Shown: one piece after another, positions 22,680 through 32,023 of the stretch
Position numbering within the stretch: position 1 is the first letter of the stretch
How the letters are laid out: each line of letters starts with the position of its first letter
Assembly: GCA_000787465.1 (NCBI GenBank)
Contig: JSYX01000379.1
Coordinates: 1-33,837 of the forward strand
Direction: 5' to 3'
DNA length: 33,837 bases
Source: Thermomucor indicae-seudaticae
Taxonomy: Eukaryota; Mucoromycota; Mucoromycetes; Mucorales; Lichtheimiaceae
Program-made: the position numbers and the translations under genes
Notes under the pieces: generated by a model
The model's database searches: none
What the model saw: the letters and a program-made list of their open reading frames with translations, nothing else
Told to the model about the DNA's origin: nothing

Positions 22680-24539
22680 ATGGTTGACGATCAGAAAGTC
22701 GCTACCCAGAAAAAGGATAAGTCAGCCTCGAAGAAGAAACAAAAGAAGGCTGCTCAAGCAATGGGCAATGTCTTGAGCAAAGTCGGGGGCGTGAATGCGA
22801 TTAAGGGCACGTCAAATGCTGACAGTGAACCCAACACTGAGAACAAGCCAAAGTCCGAGAAAAGGTCAAAGACGGACAGTAAACACAAGACCGAGAGCAA
22901 GCCACAGACTGAGAAGAAGCCGGAGACTGACAGTACACCCGAGACTGAGAACAAGTCAAAGACTGACAGTAAACCCAAGAAAGAGAAAAAGCCGAAGACT
23001 GAAAGTAAATCCAAGTCTGAGAACAAGCTAAATACTGAAAGTAAACCCAAGTCTGAAAACAAGCCAGAGACTGACAGTGAACTCAAGACTGAGAACAAGA
23101 CAAAGACTGACAGTGAACCCAAGAAGGAGAAAAAGTCAAAAACTGACAGTCAACGCGAGACGGAGAACAAGCTAAATACTGAAAGTAAAACCAAGTCTGA
23201 AAACAAGCCAGAGACTGACAGTGAACCCAAGTCCAAGGACAAGTCAAAGACCGACAGTAACTCCAAGACTGAGGACAAGCCAGACACTGACAGTAGACCC
23301 AAGAAAGAGAAAAAGACAAAGACTGAGAAGAAGCCTGAAAGTAAACAACAGGAAGGGAAAAAGCCAAGGACTGACAGTAAACCCAAGACTGAGAGCAAGA
23401 CAAAGACTGAAAATAAGCCAAAGGCTAAGAGCACATCAAACGCTGACAGCAAAACCGAGGCTGAAACCAAGTCAAACACGGAGAACAAGTCAAAGGGCAA
23501 ATCCAAACGACGGACTTCAGACAAGCCAAAAACTGAAGAGGAGACAAAGAGCAAAGACGCAGATAAAACAGAGGTGAGTGGATCGGGAAAGCCGTGCTTT
23601 CTTCTCTTAACGTTGAGGCCAACTGACTTGTTCAAGAAGGAATCACGTGATGACCAGAAGACACCCGATAACAAGGTAGCTGGTCAAAAACGCAAAGCGC
23701 CTGCCGAAAAGAAACCCGCAAAGAAGCAAAAACACGAAACAAAGACTGGAAACAAGACAGAGACCGAGGTTAGTTGGATTGATCTTATGGTTGTTACTAA
23801 CTGACTGACTGACTGGCTGCAAAAGAAATCTGATGACAAGCAGGTAGCCGGTAAAAAGCGTGAAGCAGAAACCGAGGACGACAAACCTGCAAAGAAACAA
23901 AAAGTGCCACAACCCGTATGGAGTGAGACCAAGAAACAAAGAGGTAGCAAGCATGTGGCGACCTTTGAACTTTTCTGCTTTGGATTCTCACCTATTGATC
24001 TCTTTCTCAGCGGCTTTCGAGTACCTTCGACAGTTTATATCGGATCGCCAGTCGTGGAAGTTTAGAAAGGGTTCTCAAATTTTCTTACTCAGGTACATGT
24101 ATAATTCAGAAAAGGTAGGCATATATAAAGAGAACATATGGAGTTGTTTGATACTGATTGATAGATAGGTCCCGGAGGAATATTTTGAAAGCTTGCTAGA
24201 ATACCTGAAGGGTCTTCAAGGAGCTGTTCGAACGGTAAATCAAAGGATTATAAGAATTAGGAGGCCGCGCATGAGACTGACTGATATTCATTGTAGAGAG
24301 AATTGCAACGAGCAAAGGATATTATTTCTGCAGCAATGAAGCAGGAGTCCGATGACGAATCATCATCATCCAACGAAGAGGACGACTCCTCTTCAGAAGA
24401 AGGATCGTCCAAGGAAGATTCATCCAAAGAAGACTCGTCCGATGAGGATTCGTCCGAGAAAGAACGCTCTGTAAAGGAAAAGGAAGAGAGCATAGAAGTG
24501 AGACGTGCCAAGGCCATCGTAGCAGTTTTGGAAGCGTAA
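22680..24539 (+). CDS. WKF-domain protein (C7orf50-like) with long lysine-rich repeat region
   Basis: Exons 22680-23573, 23637-23768, 23826-23943, 24011-24114, 24169-24234 and 24297-24539 give 1557 nt, 518 aa. The C-terminal part (exons 4-5) is a WKF domain: YLRQFISDRQSWKFRKGSQ, LLRYMYNSEK, VPEEYFESLLEYLKGL, as in human C7orf50 and fungal relatives (Pfam WKF family). These proteins are poorly characterised and generally nuclear/nucleolar, with a suspected role in ribosome biogenesis (from family knowledge, not this sequence). Residues about 45-270 form a tandem repeat with a 12-residue period, rich in Lys, Glu, Ser and Thr. Two nuclear-localisation-like KKxAKKQK motifs follow in exons 2 and 3. 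The C-terminus ends with a Ser/Glu/Asp-rich acidic tract and a final helix. Intron 1 (63 nt) is in frame without stops. Family call firm, function open. Confidence 0.85.
22860..23340 (+). repeat. 36-nt coding tandem repeat (12-residue units) with 144-nt higher-order period
   Basis: Units of 12 residues of the type KxENKxxTDSxP repeat about 13 times in frame. A higher-order period is visible: KKEKK units recur 48 and then 60 residues apart, and the SENKLNTESK - SENKPETDSE unit pair recurs after 48 residues (144 nt). All substitutions keep the charged, disordered character. Such arrays change length by slippage or unequal exchange. Confidence 0.85.
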
Positions 24540-24830
24540 ATGAAAATGAAATTTGCAAAAACAGAAAGACCGGTCCCGATCATGCAGCTTTGTTTGTTTG
24601 CGAGCACGTTCGCTTGACTGGACAAATGTGGCAACTTTGCTTCATCAAAGGCGGAACTTGGAATTTTTTTGGGTTACTCCCCTTTTTTGGATGCATCATT
24701 TATCAAGCAGCAAGAGCTTTGGCAATAATAAGCGAGACCTTTATCCTCCCTTTTTCCTTTCTTTCACTTCTTTTTCTTTCTTCTTCTCCTGCTTTGACTT
24801 CTTGACCGCCCTTTATATTAAGACCGAACA

Positions 24831-26438
24831 ATGAACAATAGCAAAATTATGTCGGGATCTACGACGATGGCAAGACCGCATCTTGTTCCGGAATCAGTTT
24901 CCGTGAATCATCATCCTAACGAGGCCCATCTGGATACAAGGAGCTCTGGACAAGAGGGTCCTGCTAAGCCTAAAGGAGCAGCAGCATTACCATCAGCTGG
25001 TGCGCGTCACGAGTGCGGCACTGGCCTGTTGTTACCAATAGTAGCATGCCCACCGATGGCCATTGGAGCGGCGTTTAATCCGACGTGGCAGCAATTGCTT
25101 TGTTCCTATTATCAGCAGCAATTCTTGTTTCCGCCTGTCGTGAAGGATGACGTTTTCTTGGCACCGGCCGATAACCAATCTGTCAACGGCAGCAGCAACA
25201 GTTCCGTTTCTTCCTCCTCGTCTTCTTCCTATGGGAACTGGGCCCCTACCCCTTGCCTGTCCCCCGTAACCTCTCCGTCGGACTTTCTGTGCGACCATGA
25301 GCCGCTCTTTGACGGCATCGAAGATCTGCAGCAGCAACAGCAACCGCAAGAGCAGAAAACAACAACTGAAGACACTGACAACTCAGCAAAATCATCACCT
25401 GAGGATACTACCACCTTCAATCTTGATTGGTACGAGTACTCAAAAGAAGGTCAACCTACTATTCTCCCGACTCCGTCCCCAACCGCTTCCGAGATCGGAA
25501 GTGTCTTTGACGATGATCCGTCCGCCTTTGATTTTCTGGATGACAGTGACAGCAGCAGCAGTGATGACGATGAAGAAGGTCAAGGACAACTAAAGCCAGG
25601 CCTGAAACGGAAACGGTCATTCTCTATTGATTCCGAAAGCGATGATGACGATGAGGGCCAGGAAGAAGAGGAAGCACCGATGCTGCAGCGGCGTATTCAC
25701 CGACTTCGGTTATCGGATGACAGAAAACAGCAACCTGTCAAGAAGAAGAAGAAGAAGACGACGGCGGCGGCGGCTAAAGCAGCGGCAGTAACGAAACGAA
25801 GGGCAAGGCGTAATCTGGGTCGACGCACACGGCCACGGACCACTGCGCCCGTGCCATTAGCAGATGATAATAGCACCACCACTACTTCTACTACGACAGA
25901 TAGTCTTGATGATTTCTTGGATGAAGATGGACGGCATATCACCATCTTTGAACGATTGACTCAAGCCGGGATTGACTGGTGTCGATACTGTGGCACAACA
26001 GAAGGTGTCAACTGGCGACCGGGACCATGGGGAAAACGAACCTTGTGCAAGTAAGTTATGACCCCACTCTCCTCTCCTTTTTTGATAATGATTTGATTGA
26101 CTTGTCCTCATTACTTTAGTAAACATGGCTGTGACTACAAAGGCTATGGTATTGCGAGTCGGTTACCTCGATTAGATCTCTCGGCGTTTTCAAATGAAAA
26201 GCTGGAGGATCGAAGACGGCCTGTGGTGCAACAATTCTGTGCCATTTGCAAGAAGCCCGATGCACTTGCAGAGAACAACAAGCTGATTGCCTGCCAAGGG
26301 GGATGCTCTCGAGCGTATCACCAGTTATGTCGTGTACCTGAAATTACAGACAGTGCTTATCAAGATCAGCCTTGGTGCTGTAGTCCTCTCTGTCGTGAGA
26401 ATCGTAGGCGGAATCGAGTAGCTCCTTATGATGCCTAA
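24831..26438 (+). CDS. nuclear factor with GATA-like zinc finger and PHD finger
   Basis: Two exons, 24831-26050 and 26120-26438, 1539 nt, 512 aa; the intron splits the codon for Asn inside the zinc finger. The first 380 residues are low-complexity: Ser-rich, Gln-rich, two acidic Asp/Glu/Ser blocks (near 235 and 265) and a basic block with a Lys run and an Arg-rich segment (near 305-340) that should act as a nuclear localisation signal. Residues 384-415 are a GATA-like finger (CRYCGTTEGVNWRPGPWG, then LCNKHGCDYKGYG). Residues about 437-495 are a C4HC3 PHD finger (CAICKK, ACQGGCSRAYHQLC, WCCSPLC), a module that reads histone tails. The protein is likely a chromatin-bound regulator. The ATG at 24831 follows a CT-rich leader; an ATG at 24849 is also possible. 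Target genes unknown. Confidence 0.85.
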
Positions 26439-27303
26439 TAACATCCAATATTATACCACCAAACTCTTTCATTATTCCCCATCATCATCATCAGCAGCAA
26501 ACAACAACAAACATTACCATCATCCTCATACCCTAAATAGATTCAACATTAGAGTAGCAGCAGTAGGAGTTATGCACTCCCACAATAAACAAAAATGTAT
26601 GACTCTATTGAGGAATTCTTGCAAGGAATGAAGGAAATTCGTCTCACAACTGCAATGACAATAATTTCCACTCGTTATCTTTGTCTTTCGAACTCACACA
26701 CGTATGCACGCACTGTTTTCTGAATGATTCGTGTAATGACTATTAGCTTGACCAGGTTTCGCAATTCAGCATAGCATGATGACTCCTCTTTAACCCTCCG
26801 CTTCCCATAGCATGGATTTTATGCAGCTTTACGGTTTACGGTAAGGATGTTGTGCCTGGTGTGACAAACAAGAAGCCAAATCTGACTTGTGACAGGAAAA
26901 CATGATATTACCGATTTGGAAGCCCTGCGCCGCAGGTTAATACTGCATGTGCACATCCCAGGCATATTGCCGTCACTAATGTATGCAAAAAAAAAACCCA
27001 AGAAACAGCGCCCTGGCTTATTGAACCGGAGCAGCGGAAAGAATGAGGGGTCCGAGTGATGTAGCACTGAATGGGAAGCGGACGCCAAAGCCAGTTTCTT
27101 TGTTAATGCTGCAACTTGGTAAGCGCTAAGAACAAAGAAAGCTTAAAAGTGAGGGGTTTGGCCGATAAAAGGCTTTACACGCAGCAATATGCCATCATAT
27201 TACTGCAATGACCATGCAATGAAGGCCATTTGGTAGGAATCACTTATCAACGGCAATTTGATGAGACGATCACAGCCAAGAGGACCAAGTGTGGCACCCA
27301 AGT
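26439..27303. other. intergenic region with simple repeats
   Basis: Begins with the 3' flank of the GATA/PHD gene, containing CAT/CAG/CAA-type triplet runs (about 26470-26530). The rest holds no recognised gene; an 89-codon minus-strand frame at 26819-27088 has no domain signal and spans a homopolymer (CAAAAAAAAAACCC near 26986-26999). Confidence 0.5.
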
Positions 27304-27886
27304 ATGTCTGCCTGCATTTACTCGCAGCCTAAGACACGCGTCCGGAAAACACTATCTGCGACATGGGATACACCCTCATCTCACTACAACCTTGATACCC
27401 TGAACTATAACTTTAAGAATAACCCAAATGGCATCGCCCAGCTATACAAGTCGACTTTGCAGAGACAGCTAAAGACTTACGATCCAAAGGCTCTTCCATC
27501 TCTGTGCAATACCATAGATGTTCCTGATACGCGCTCCTGGCAAGCCGTTGCTGACATGGTCCAATTCGACCTGAAACTACTGTATGCCGGTTACACCATG
27601 GTCCCTCCAGAGGGCTGCCTGAACCATAAGCAGCCTTATTACGAAGAATGCAAGCTCCGACGTCTTAAACTGACGATACACCTCTTCGGTTGCCACGTCA
27701 GAAAAGTCACAATGCAGCAAGCACTCCTTTGGCTCACCCGGGTACAAGCAATATCAAAAACCGGTGCAGGAAACAGCAACAGTGAACCCAACTCAGAACA
27801 TCCAGGGTAATGTGGCGCAAGAACTCAATCCCCCGATCTTTGCAAGCTTGTTACTCGCGGCTTTGGCAACGGCAATCTGCGCTTAG
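27304..27886 (+). CDS. hypothetical protein fragment, possibly secreted or GPI-anchored
   Basis: An open frame runs from an ATG at 27304 to 27810 and starts with protein-like sequence (SSHYNLDTLNYNF, LYAGYTMVPPEGC, KQPYYEEC). From about 27680 a second frame takes over that looks better: Ser/Pro/Gln-rich (HSFGSPGYKQYQKPVQET) and ending with PPIFASLLLAALATAICA and a stop at 27884-27886, the layout of a GPI-anchor signal. A 40-nt GT-AG segment, 27662-27701, would join the two in phase to 180 residues, but its donor (GTCTTA) is weak; a frameshift is the alternative. No signal peptide is visible at the N-terminus, so an upstream exon is missing or the gene is broken. It is convergent with the bleomycin hydrolase gene, 46 nt away. 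Not recognised. Confidence 0.35.
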
Positions 27887-27932
27887 AGCGACACATAAAG
27901 CAGCAACAAATTATGCTTTCTTTATTTTGAGT

Positions 27933-29557
27933 TCAGGCCAAGGAGCCCATTGGATCATAGGCAGGCAACACTGTGGGCACTGTGTCCAACACAGCCACAA
28001 GTTTGCGCGGCACATCAGACTTTCTCAAGACGACCTGTGTGTATATACGCCATCAATGAGTAACGAATGTCCTTCTTCGTAACAGTTATGTGTCCTCCGT
28101 TACCTGATATACAAATTCAGAAAACCATGCGTCGCTCATGATCCAGTAACCTTTGTCGCCTGTGCCTTCTCCCCACGAGTTTTCTACGCGCCAGCGAACC
28201 GGCTGACCCTCCTCGTCCAGGTGCACACCCGTAAAGACCATAGCGTGCGTCATTAAGCTTTCACCATAGAGCAGGCGCTCTTCTTTTGTCATGTTGAATT
28301 CGATATTGAATGCCAGACTGTAGTCATAGATCTTCGTGTCCATGATGCCCAGTGGGTTATTGGAGAACTGGCCCACATCGCAGCCAAACCATACCGGCGA
28401 TCCGGACTTTAGCACGTTGATGGCGAGTTTTTTAAGCATGTCCGGCGTGGTGTTGACGTAGCGCAGCGGAGCACCGCCAACGACATTGCCGAGACGATCG
28501 ACTGTGTAGAGGGTATCGTAAGGGTTGCGAGGGTCGTTGATAAGCGACATGGTATCTTCCAAGGGATACTGAATGACGTCCTTGAAGAACTTTTGCGGCG
28601 TCAGATCACGGATGCCAATGAACTTGCCGTTCTTGTCTGTCGTTTCCCAGTCAAAGGACGAGGGCGGCTCGCCGAGGCAGATGACCATGATACGGTAAAT
28701 CTCTTCCATCATACCTTCTTTCATGGCGCGTACTTTGTTATGCGACACGCCGTCCTGCGTGAGCGCCTGACGAATCTGCACCGCAAACTCACGCAGTTTC
28801 ACTGTCACGAGCCAATTCAGGCGGCGGCTGTTGGACGACGAGAAAGTTTCCGGGTACACGGATTTGGGCACCACGCCATACTTTTGCACGATATTCACAA
28901 ACATGTCCCACTGGCCACCGTCACCCACGGGTGACGATAACAAGTACTGTACGACCCGATCGCTCACATCGCAGTCAGCCAAGTCGATCATGTTTTCCAG
29001 GAACCAATTGGCTTTTTCCAGCTTATCTAAGTTCTGTCCTGTGAGCTCATGCAGCTTTCTCTTTTCGGGTCCCCTTCTTCTTACATACCATAGAAGAAGA
29101 GGTAGCTTTGCGACAACTCGAAATCGTCACGGAGTTTGTACTTTTGAATCACGGCCAGCCGCAACACGTTAGTGCCGGCAAAAAGCCAGCAACGTCCCGA
29201 AGACTTCTGATTGGTGATGGCGCCTTCGAGATCCAACTTCACGTTAAAGACATGCTGATCTCTGAGTGCCACATGGCGGTTCACCAGGACCTGGGTTGGA
29301 TCATTATCTGTTACTGCATTCAGAGCTAAACGGTTCTTGCTATCCTTCCAGAAATTGTGCGAGAATTTCTTGAGGCTTTCAGCCGTGAGGGGACCGTAGC
29401 GTGCCTTGAACTGCTGCTCATCGTCATCCAAGCTTAAATTTGCCAGTGGTTCGCTGAGATACTTCAATCGTCTGGCCCTGGAATCGTTTTCGGCTTGGGC
29501 TCGCTTTTCGTCAAACCCCACAGGCTGGACTGCTTGTCTTGAAGGTTGATTACCCAT
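27933..29557 (-). CDS. LAP3: bleomycin hydrolase / cysteine proteinase 1 (peptidase C1B)
   Basis: Exons 29557-29089, 29026-28104 and 28034-27933 (minus strand) give 1494 nt, 497 aa. It is a cytosolic homohexameric papain-fold aminopeptidase that degrades peptides and inactivates bleomycin-like and homocysteine-thiolactone compounds. The catalytic triad is visible: Cys in SSGRCWLFAGTNVLR, His in THAMVFTGVHL, Asn in VENSWGEGTGDKGYW. Other marks are SQSYLFFYDKLEKANWF across intron 1 and FSEFVYQ before intron 2. The last 34 codons, after a 69-nt intron, encode VVLRKSDVP to YDPMGSLA, the conserved C-terminal arm that reaches into the active site; without splicing the frame ends early at 28086. Start at MGNQPSR is chosen because a CT-rich leader precedes it; Gly2 makes N-myristoylation conceivable. 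An in-frame ATG at 29779 would add 74 residues. Confidence 0.94.
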
Positions 29558-29679
29558 AAGGAAAAAAGAAAAGAGAAAAGGCGGGAAAGTAAGGATCGGC
29601 ATGAAGGTTACGCATTTTAAGAAAGTACGTGTTTCATCATCCGCGCACCAATTTAGGCACGAATATCCAAATTCGCGGT

Positions 29680-30150
29680 AAAAGTTAATTTCTTTATCGG
29701 TCAGAACAGTCGAAGCAAGTGAGTTACGCTGACCGCCGGCGAGTGCGCGCGATGTGCGTTGCAAAGAAGATCGAAACATCGGCGGTCTGTGCTGTTTTTA
29801 TTGTCGTTTAGGTAACGCTAGTACATCGCTATCTTCACTGCTTCCGTCGTCCTCTGTGGTTGGTTATTTGGCATCCATAATCAAAAAGCAATATAAAGAC
29901 TCTCATTGTCATCATCGGGACCTGTCGTTGTGAGGCACTGCCAATTGCGTCCTTCACCTCCACACCAAACATCCATCAGCTTCTAGAGGTCAATCCCTGA
30001 TTAACGAGCCATACGCTCTTGATAACGGAGATGAATGGGCCAGGCCTATCGCTAATAACTCAGAGAATCTAAGCAGCCGCGACAATCACACTTAATGACT
30101 CTGATCTATTGTATAAGGATGAAGATGCTGTCGGCGGCAGACTGGTAATC
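29680..30150 (-). repeat. dispersed repeat, copy 2 (degenerate), upstream of bleomycin hydrolase
   Basis: Related to 5575-6150 in the same order and orientation, with substitutions and small indels. Minus-strand pieces recall the copy 1 coding-like blocks: QPTTEDDGSSEDSDVL, SLPPTASSSLYN, and YGSLIRD, interrupted by stops. Toward the bleomycin hydrolase gene the homology runs into an open segment that starts MFRSSLQRTSRALAGG and contains LTDKEINFYREFGY. That segment has a mitochondrial-presequence look, followed by a motif typical of the start of phytanoyl-CoA dioxygenase (PhyH) proteins (inference). From there the frame stays open into the hydrolase start codon. The repeat may be a duplicated 5' gene end plus flank, or a transposon relic. 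Confidence 0.55.
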
Positions 30151-30558
30151 AGCGTTCGATACAGAGAGAGTATGTTCGCTAGGCCCAAAGTCTCGCAGAT
30201 CCTCATTGGTATCCACTGTTATCACTAAAGAGCGGATCCCTATCTCTGTATTTGTGCTGCTTGCTGGTAGTGTGCTCCGATATCATGCTAGGTAACAATA
30301 CCAGGGTCGATACAAGCGATTCTTGATCGTTGCATGCGGTCCAGCGTCAAGCTAGTGGGTTCTTTGTTCAAATGATATATCCCTCGTTGCCAAGTTGAGA
30401 TATCACAATTTCTGCGGAGACGGTTGAATTCTCGTTTGGAGGATGGCAAAGCCGCTGTAAAAGTGCGTAAGCTTAATGAGGTTGAACAGTTTCAAGGCAC
30501 GTCAAACTTACGTTTTCCTCTTGCGTGGAAACGGATAGCAACAGTGGCGTCATCTGTT
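30151..30558. other. intergenic region without recognised feature
   Basis: About 400 nt between the dispersed repeat and the minus-strand broken gene. A 63-codon plus frame (30424-30615) overlaps the end of that broken gene in antisense and is probably its shadow. Nothing else was recognised. Confidence 0.4.
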
Positions 30559-31115
30559 TCAAATCCGCTCGCCCAATTCGATCTGAGGCAAACCTTGGTT
30601 TACATCTTCAACTAAGCATACACTCTCAAGATTACCTTCAAACAAATGTATAACAACAGACCTACCGTTATGGAACCTGACCCGACGTGGTTGTACTCGA
30701 TCAATATCGAAAAGTGACTTCAAGAACTCTTCCTTGATCAGCGGATCTTGCATACGAGGTCGAACGAGGCAGCAGATTGCATGGCATCCTGTTTTTTAAA
30801 AGGCGTTAAACAACGATGTCAACAAGACGATCTGTTGCCAAATATCCGCACCGCAGGGAATCCGGCTTCCCGGACAATCGGTACACTGCCAGTTTTGTAC
30901 GTTAAATCCTTGCTCCCAGACCTCAGTGAAGAGGTAGGCCACAACGTCCATGGAACAGCAATCAACGGTAGACCAGGCTGCCTCCTTGGCTAGGGTTCTT
31001 TTTGCACAGATTGTTGCACCGCGTGACCGCCAATCGAAGTAGTCGCCTCAGGTTGCGACCACAATGGATCTTCATCGTACTGCAGTAATCCTTCAAGCAA
31101 TAAAAACTGCAGATC
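30559..31115 (-). pseudogene. broken protein-coding unit, unidentified (frameshift and internal stop)
   Basis: On the minus strand one frame runs from 31047 to 30559, 163 codons with a single internal TAA at 30798-30796, and both sides of that stop look like protein: DYFDWRSRGATICAKRTLAK, EVWEQGFNVQNWQCTDCPGS before it, and DPLIKEEFLKSLFDID, RVRFHNG, LPQIELGERI after it. Upstream, an overlapping frame (31115-30990) reads LLLEGLLQYDEDPLWSQPEA and seems to be the continuation before a frameshift near 31050. The composition (Trp- and Cys-rich, alternating charged and hydrophobic) is unlike random DNA. I cannot name the family; a domesticated or dead transposon protein is one option. No ATG was found for the 5' end. 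Confidence 0.5.
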
Positions 31116-31369
31116 TCATGGTAACCCTAGCATGGATGTTGGAGTCGAGTCAGCTTTAAATTGAAAGCGACTATGAAGATAACAGTGCGCCGATCCCGAC
31201 GCCGATGCATTCGGGAAGCGGCTTGCCCTTGTGTTACGAGTACAATAAAGACTTTTGGGTGCATTGCGCAAACAACCTGGCCACGATCTGCCATCTGTAT
31301 AAGCCGAAAGTCTTCCTGGAAGCCTACAATTCACATATTCTGTCTCATGTTTTCGCATCATTTCATTAG
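31064..31369 (+). pseudogene. open frame with one internal stop, unidentified
   Basis: A plus-strand frame of 102 codons from an ATG at 31064 to a TAG at 31367-31369 is broken once, by TAA at 31157-31159. Downstream of it the peptide is protein-like (IESDYEDNSAPIPTPMHSGS, LCYEYNKDFWVHCANNLATI, YKPKVFLEAYNSHILSH). Upstream the sequence is hydrophobic (KTADLMVTLAWMLESS). It partly overlaps the minus-strand broken unit, so only one of the two may have been coding in the overlap. No family recognised; it may be a decayed gene fragment or the tail of a mobile element. Confidence 0.35.
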
Positions 31370-31427
31370 TTAAGACTCTACTGTTTATTTAGTGTTGGAG
31401 ACAGAGAAACAGTGAGAGAGAGAGCAC

Positions 31428-31958
31428 TTAAAAGGGCCCATCCAGGAACAAAATTACTCGCACCATGTTTGGACCTCTACAACTTTCGTAGTCAGACAGG
31501 AGGTCAGTCATGTACCCTACACCGATGGTGATTGTGAACAGCAATCGCAGCGCAGGTGAGCGTACCCCAGAAATCATTCTGCGGTACGAGCAGTTTTCAA
31601 GGAATGGTGTTATCGCCCACGGTTCGAATATGTCAAGGTTCTTTACAGAGAGCCCCAAACATGTGGTTGACGCAGCGATGCCAGATAGTTCTTCTTCATA
31701 TTCACCGCAATCCTGCAGTCGAACAAGTAGCTCAACGAAAATTGAAACACTGTAAGTGACGATTTGAACCTCACTGAGATGTTTCCATCGACTTACGGCT
31801 CCACAACCTATGTACGAAATGTCATCGATGGCCCCTGCTAAATGCCGGTGAGGAGGGAACCCAAAGAAACCACTTGTTTGTGGATAGAGTGGTAGCAATA
31901 TGACCTGACCATTTTGTACTGCACGCCGCGCACATTTTGCGAAATCATAGGAATCAGC
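31428..31958 (-). other. long open frame without start codon (176 codons), possible exon
   Basis: The minus-strand frame is open from 31958 to a stop at 31430-31428. Its first part reads like an exon (DFAKCARRAVQNGQVILLPL, then GFFGFPPHRHLAGAIDD), followed by a strong donor (GTAAGT after IGCGA) and an in-frame AG (CTGCAG) before DCGEYEEELSGIAAS, so an in-phase intron is possible. There is no early ATG. A plus-strand frame (31510-31755) overlaps part of it and is Ser-rich, so the coding strand is not settled. It lies just downstream of the zinc-cluster gene on the same strand. No family recognised. Confidence 0.3.
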
Positions 31959-32023
31959 TCAAGAACCATGCTGCTTTTAATACAATGCATGAAGAAAAGG
32001 CTATAGGAAATTACAATATCCCA

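Noticed and set aside
22754..23674. Minus-strand frames rich in Phe, Leu, Ser and Val opposite the repeat region
   Set aside because: They mirror the Lys/Glu-rich tandem repeat on the plus strand and share its period; they are complement shadows, not membrane proteins.
27810..28082. 90-codon plus-strand frame between the hypothetical gene and the bleomycin hydrolase
   Set aside because: It is opposite the last exon and intron of the hydrolase; the minus strand encodes the conserved C-terminal arm.
31610..31640. GGTTCGAAT resembling a tRNA T-loop
   Set aside because: No acceptor-stem pairing, D-arm or anticodon arm can be built around it on either strand.
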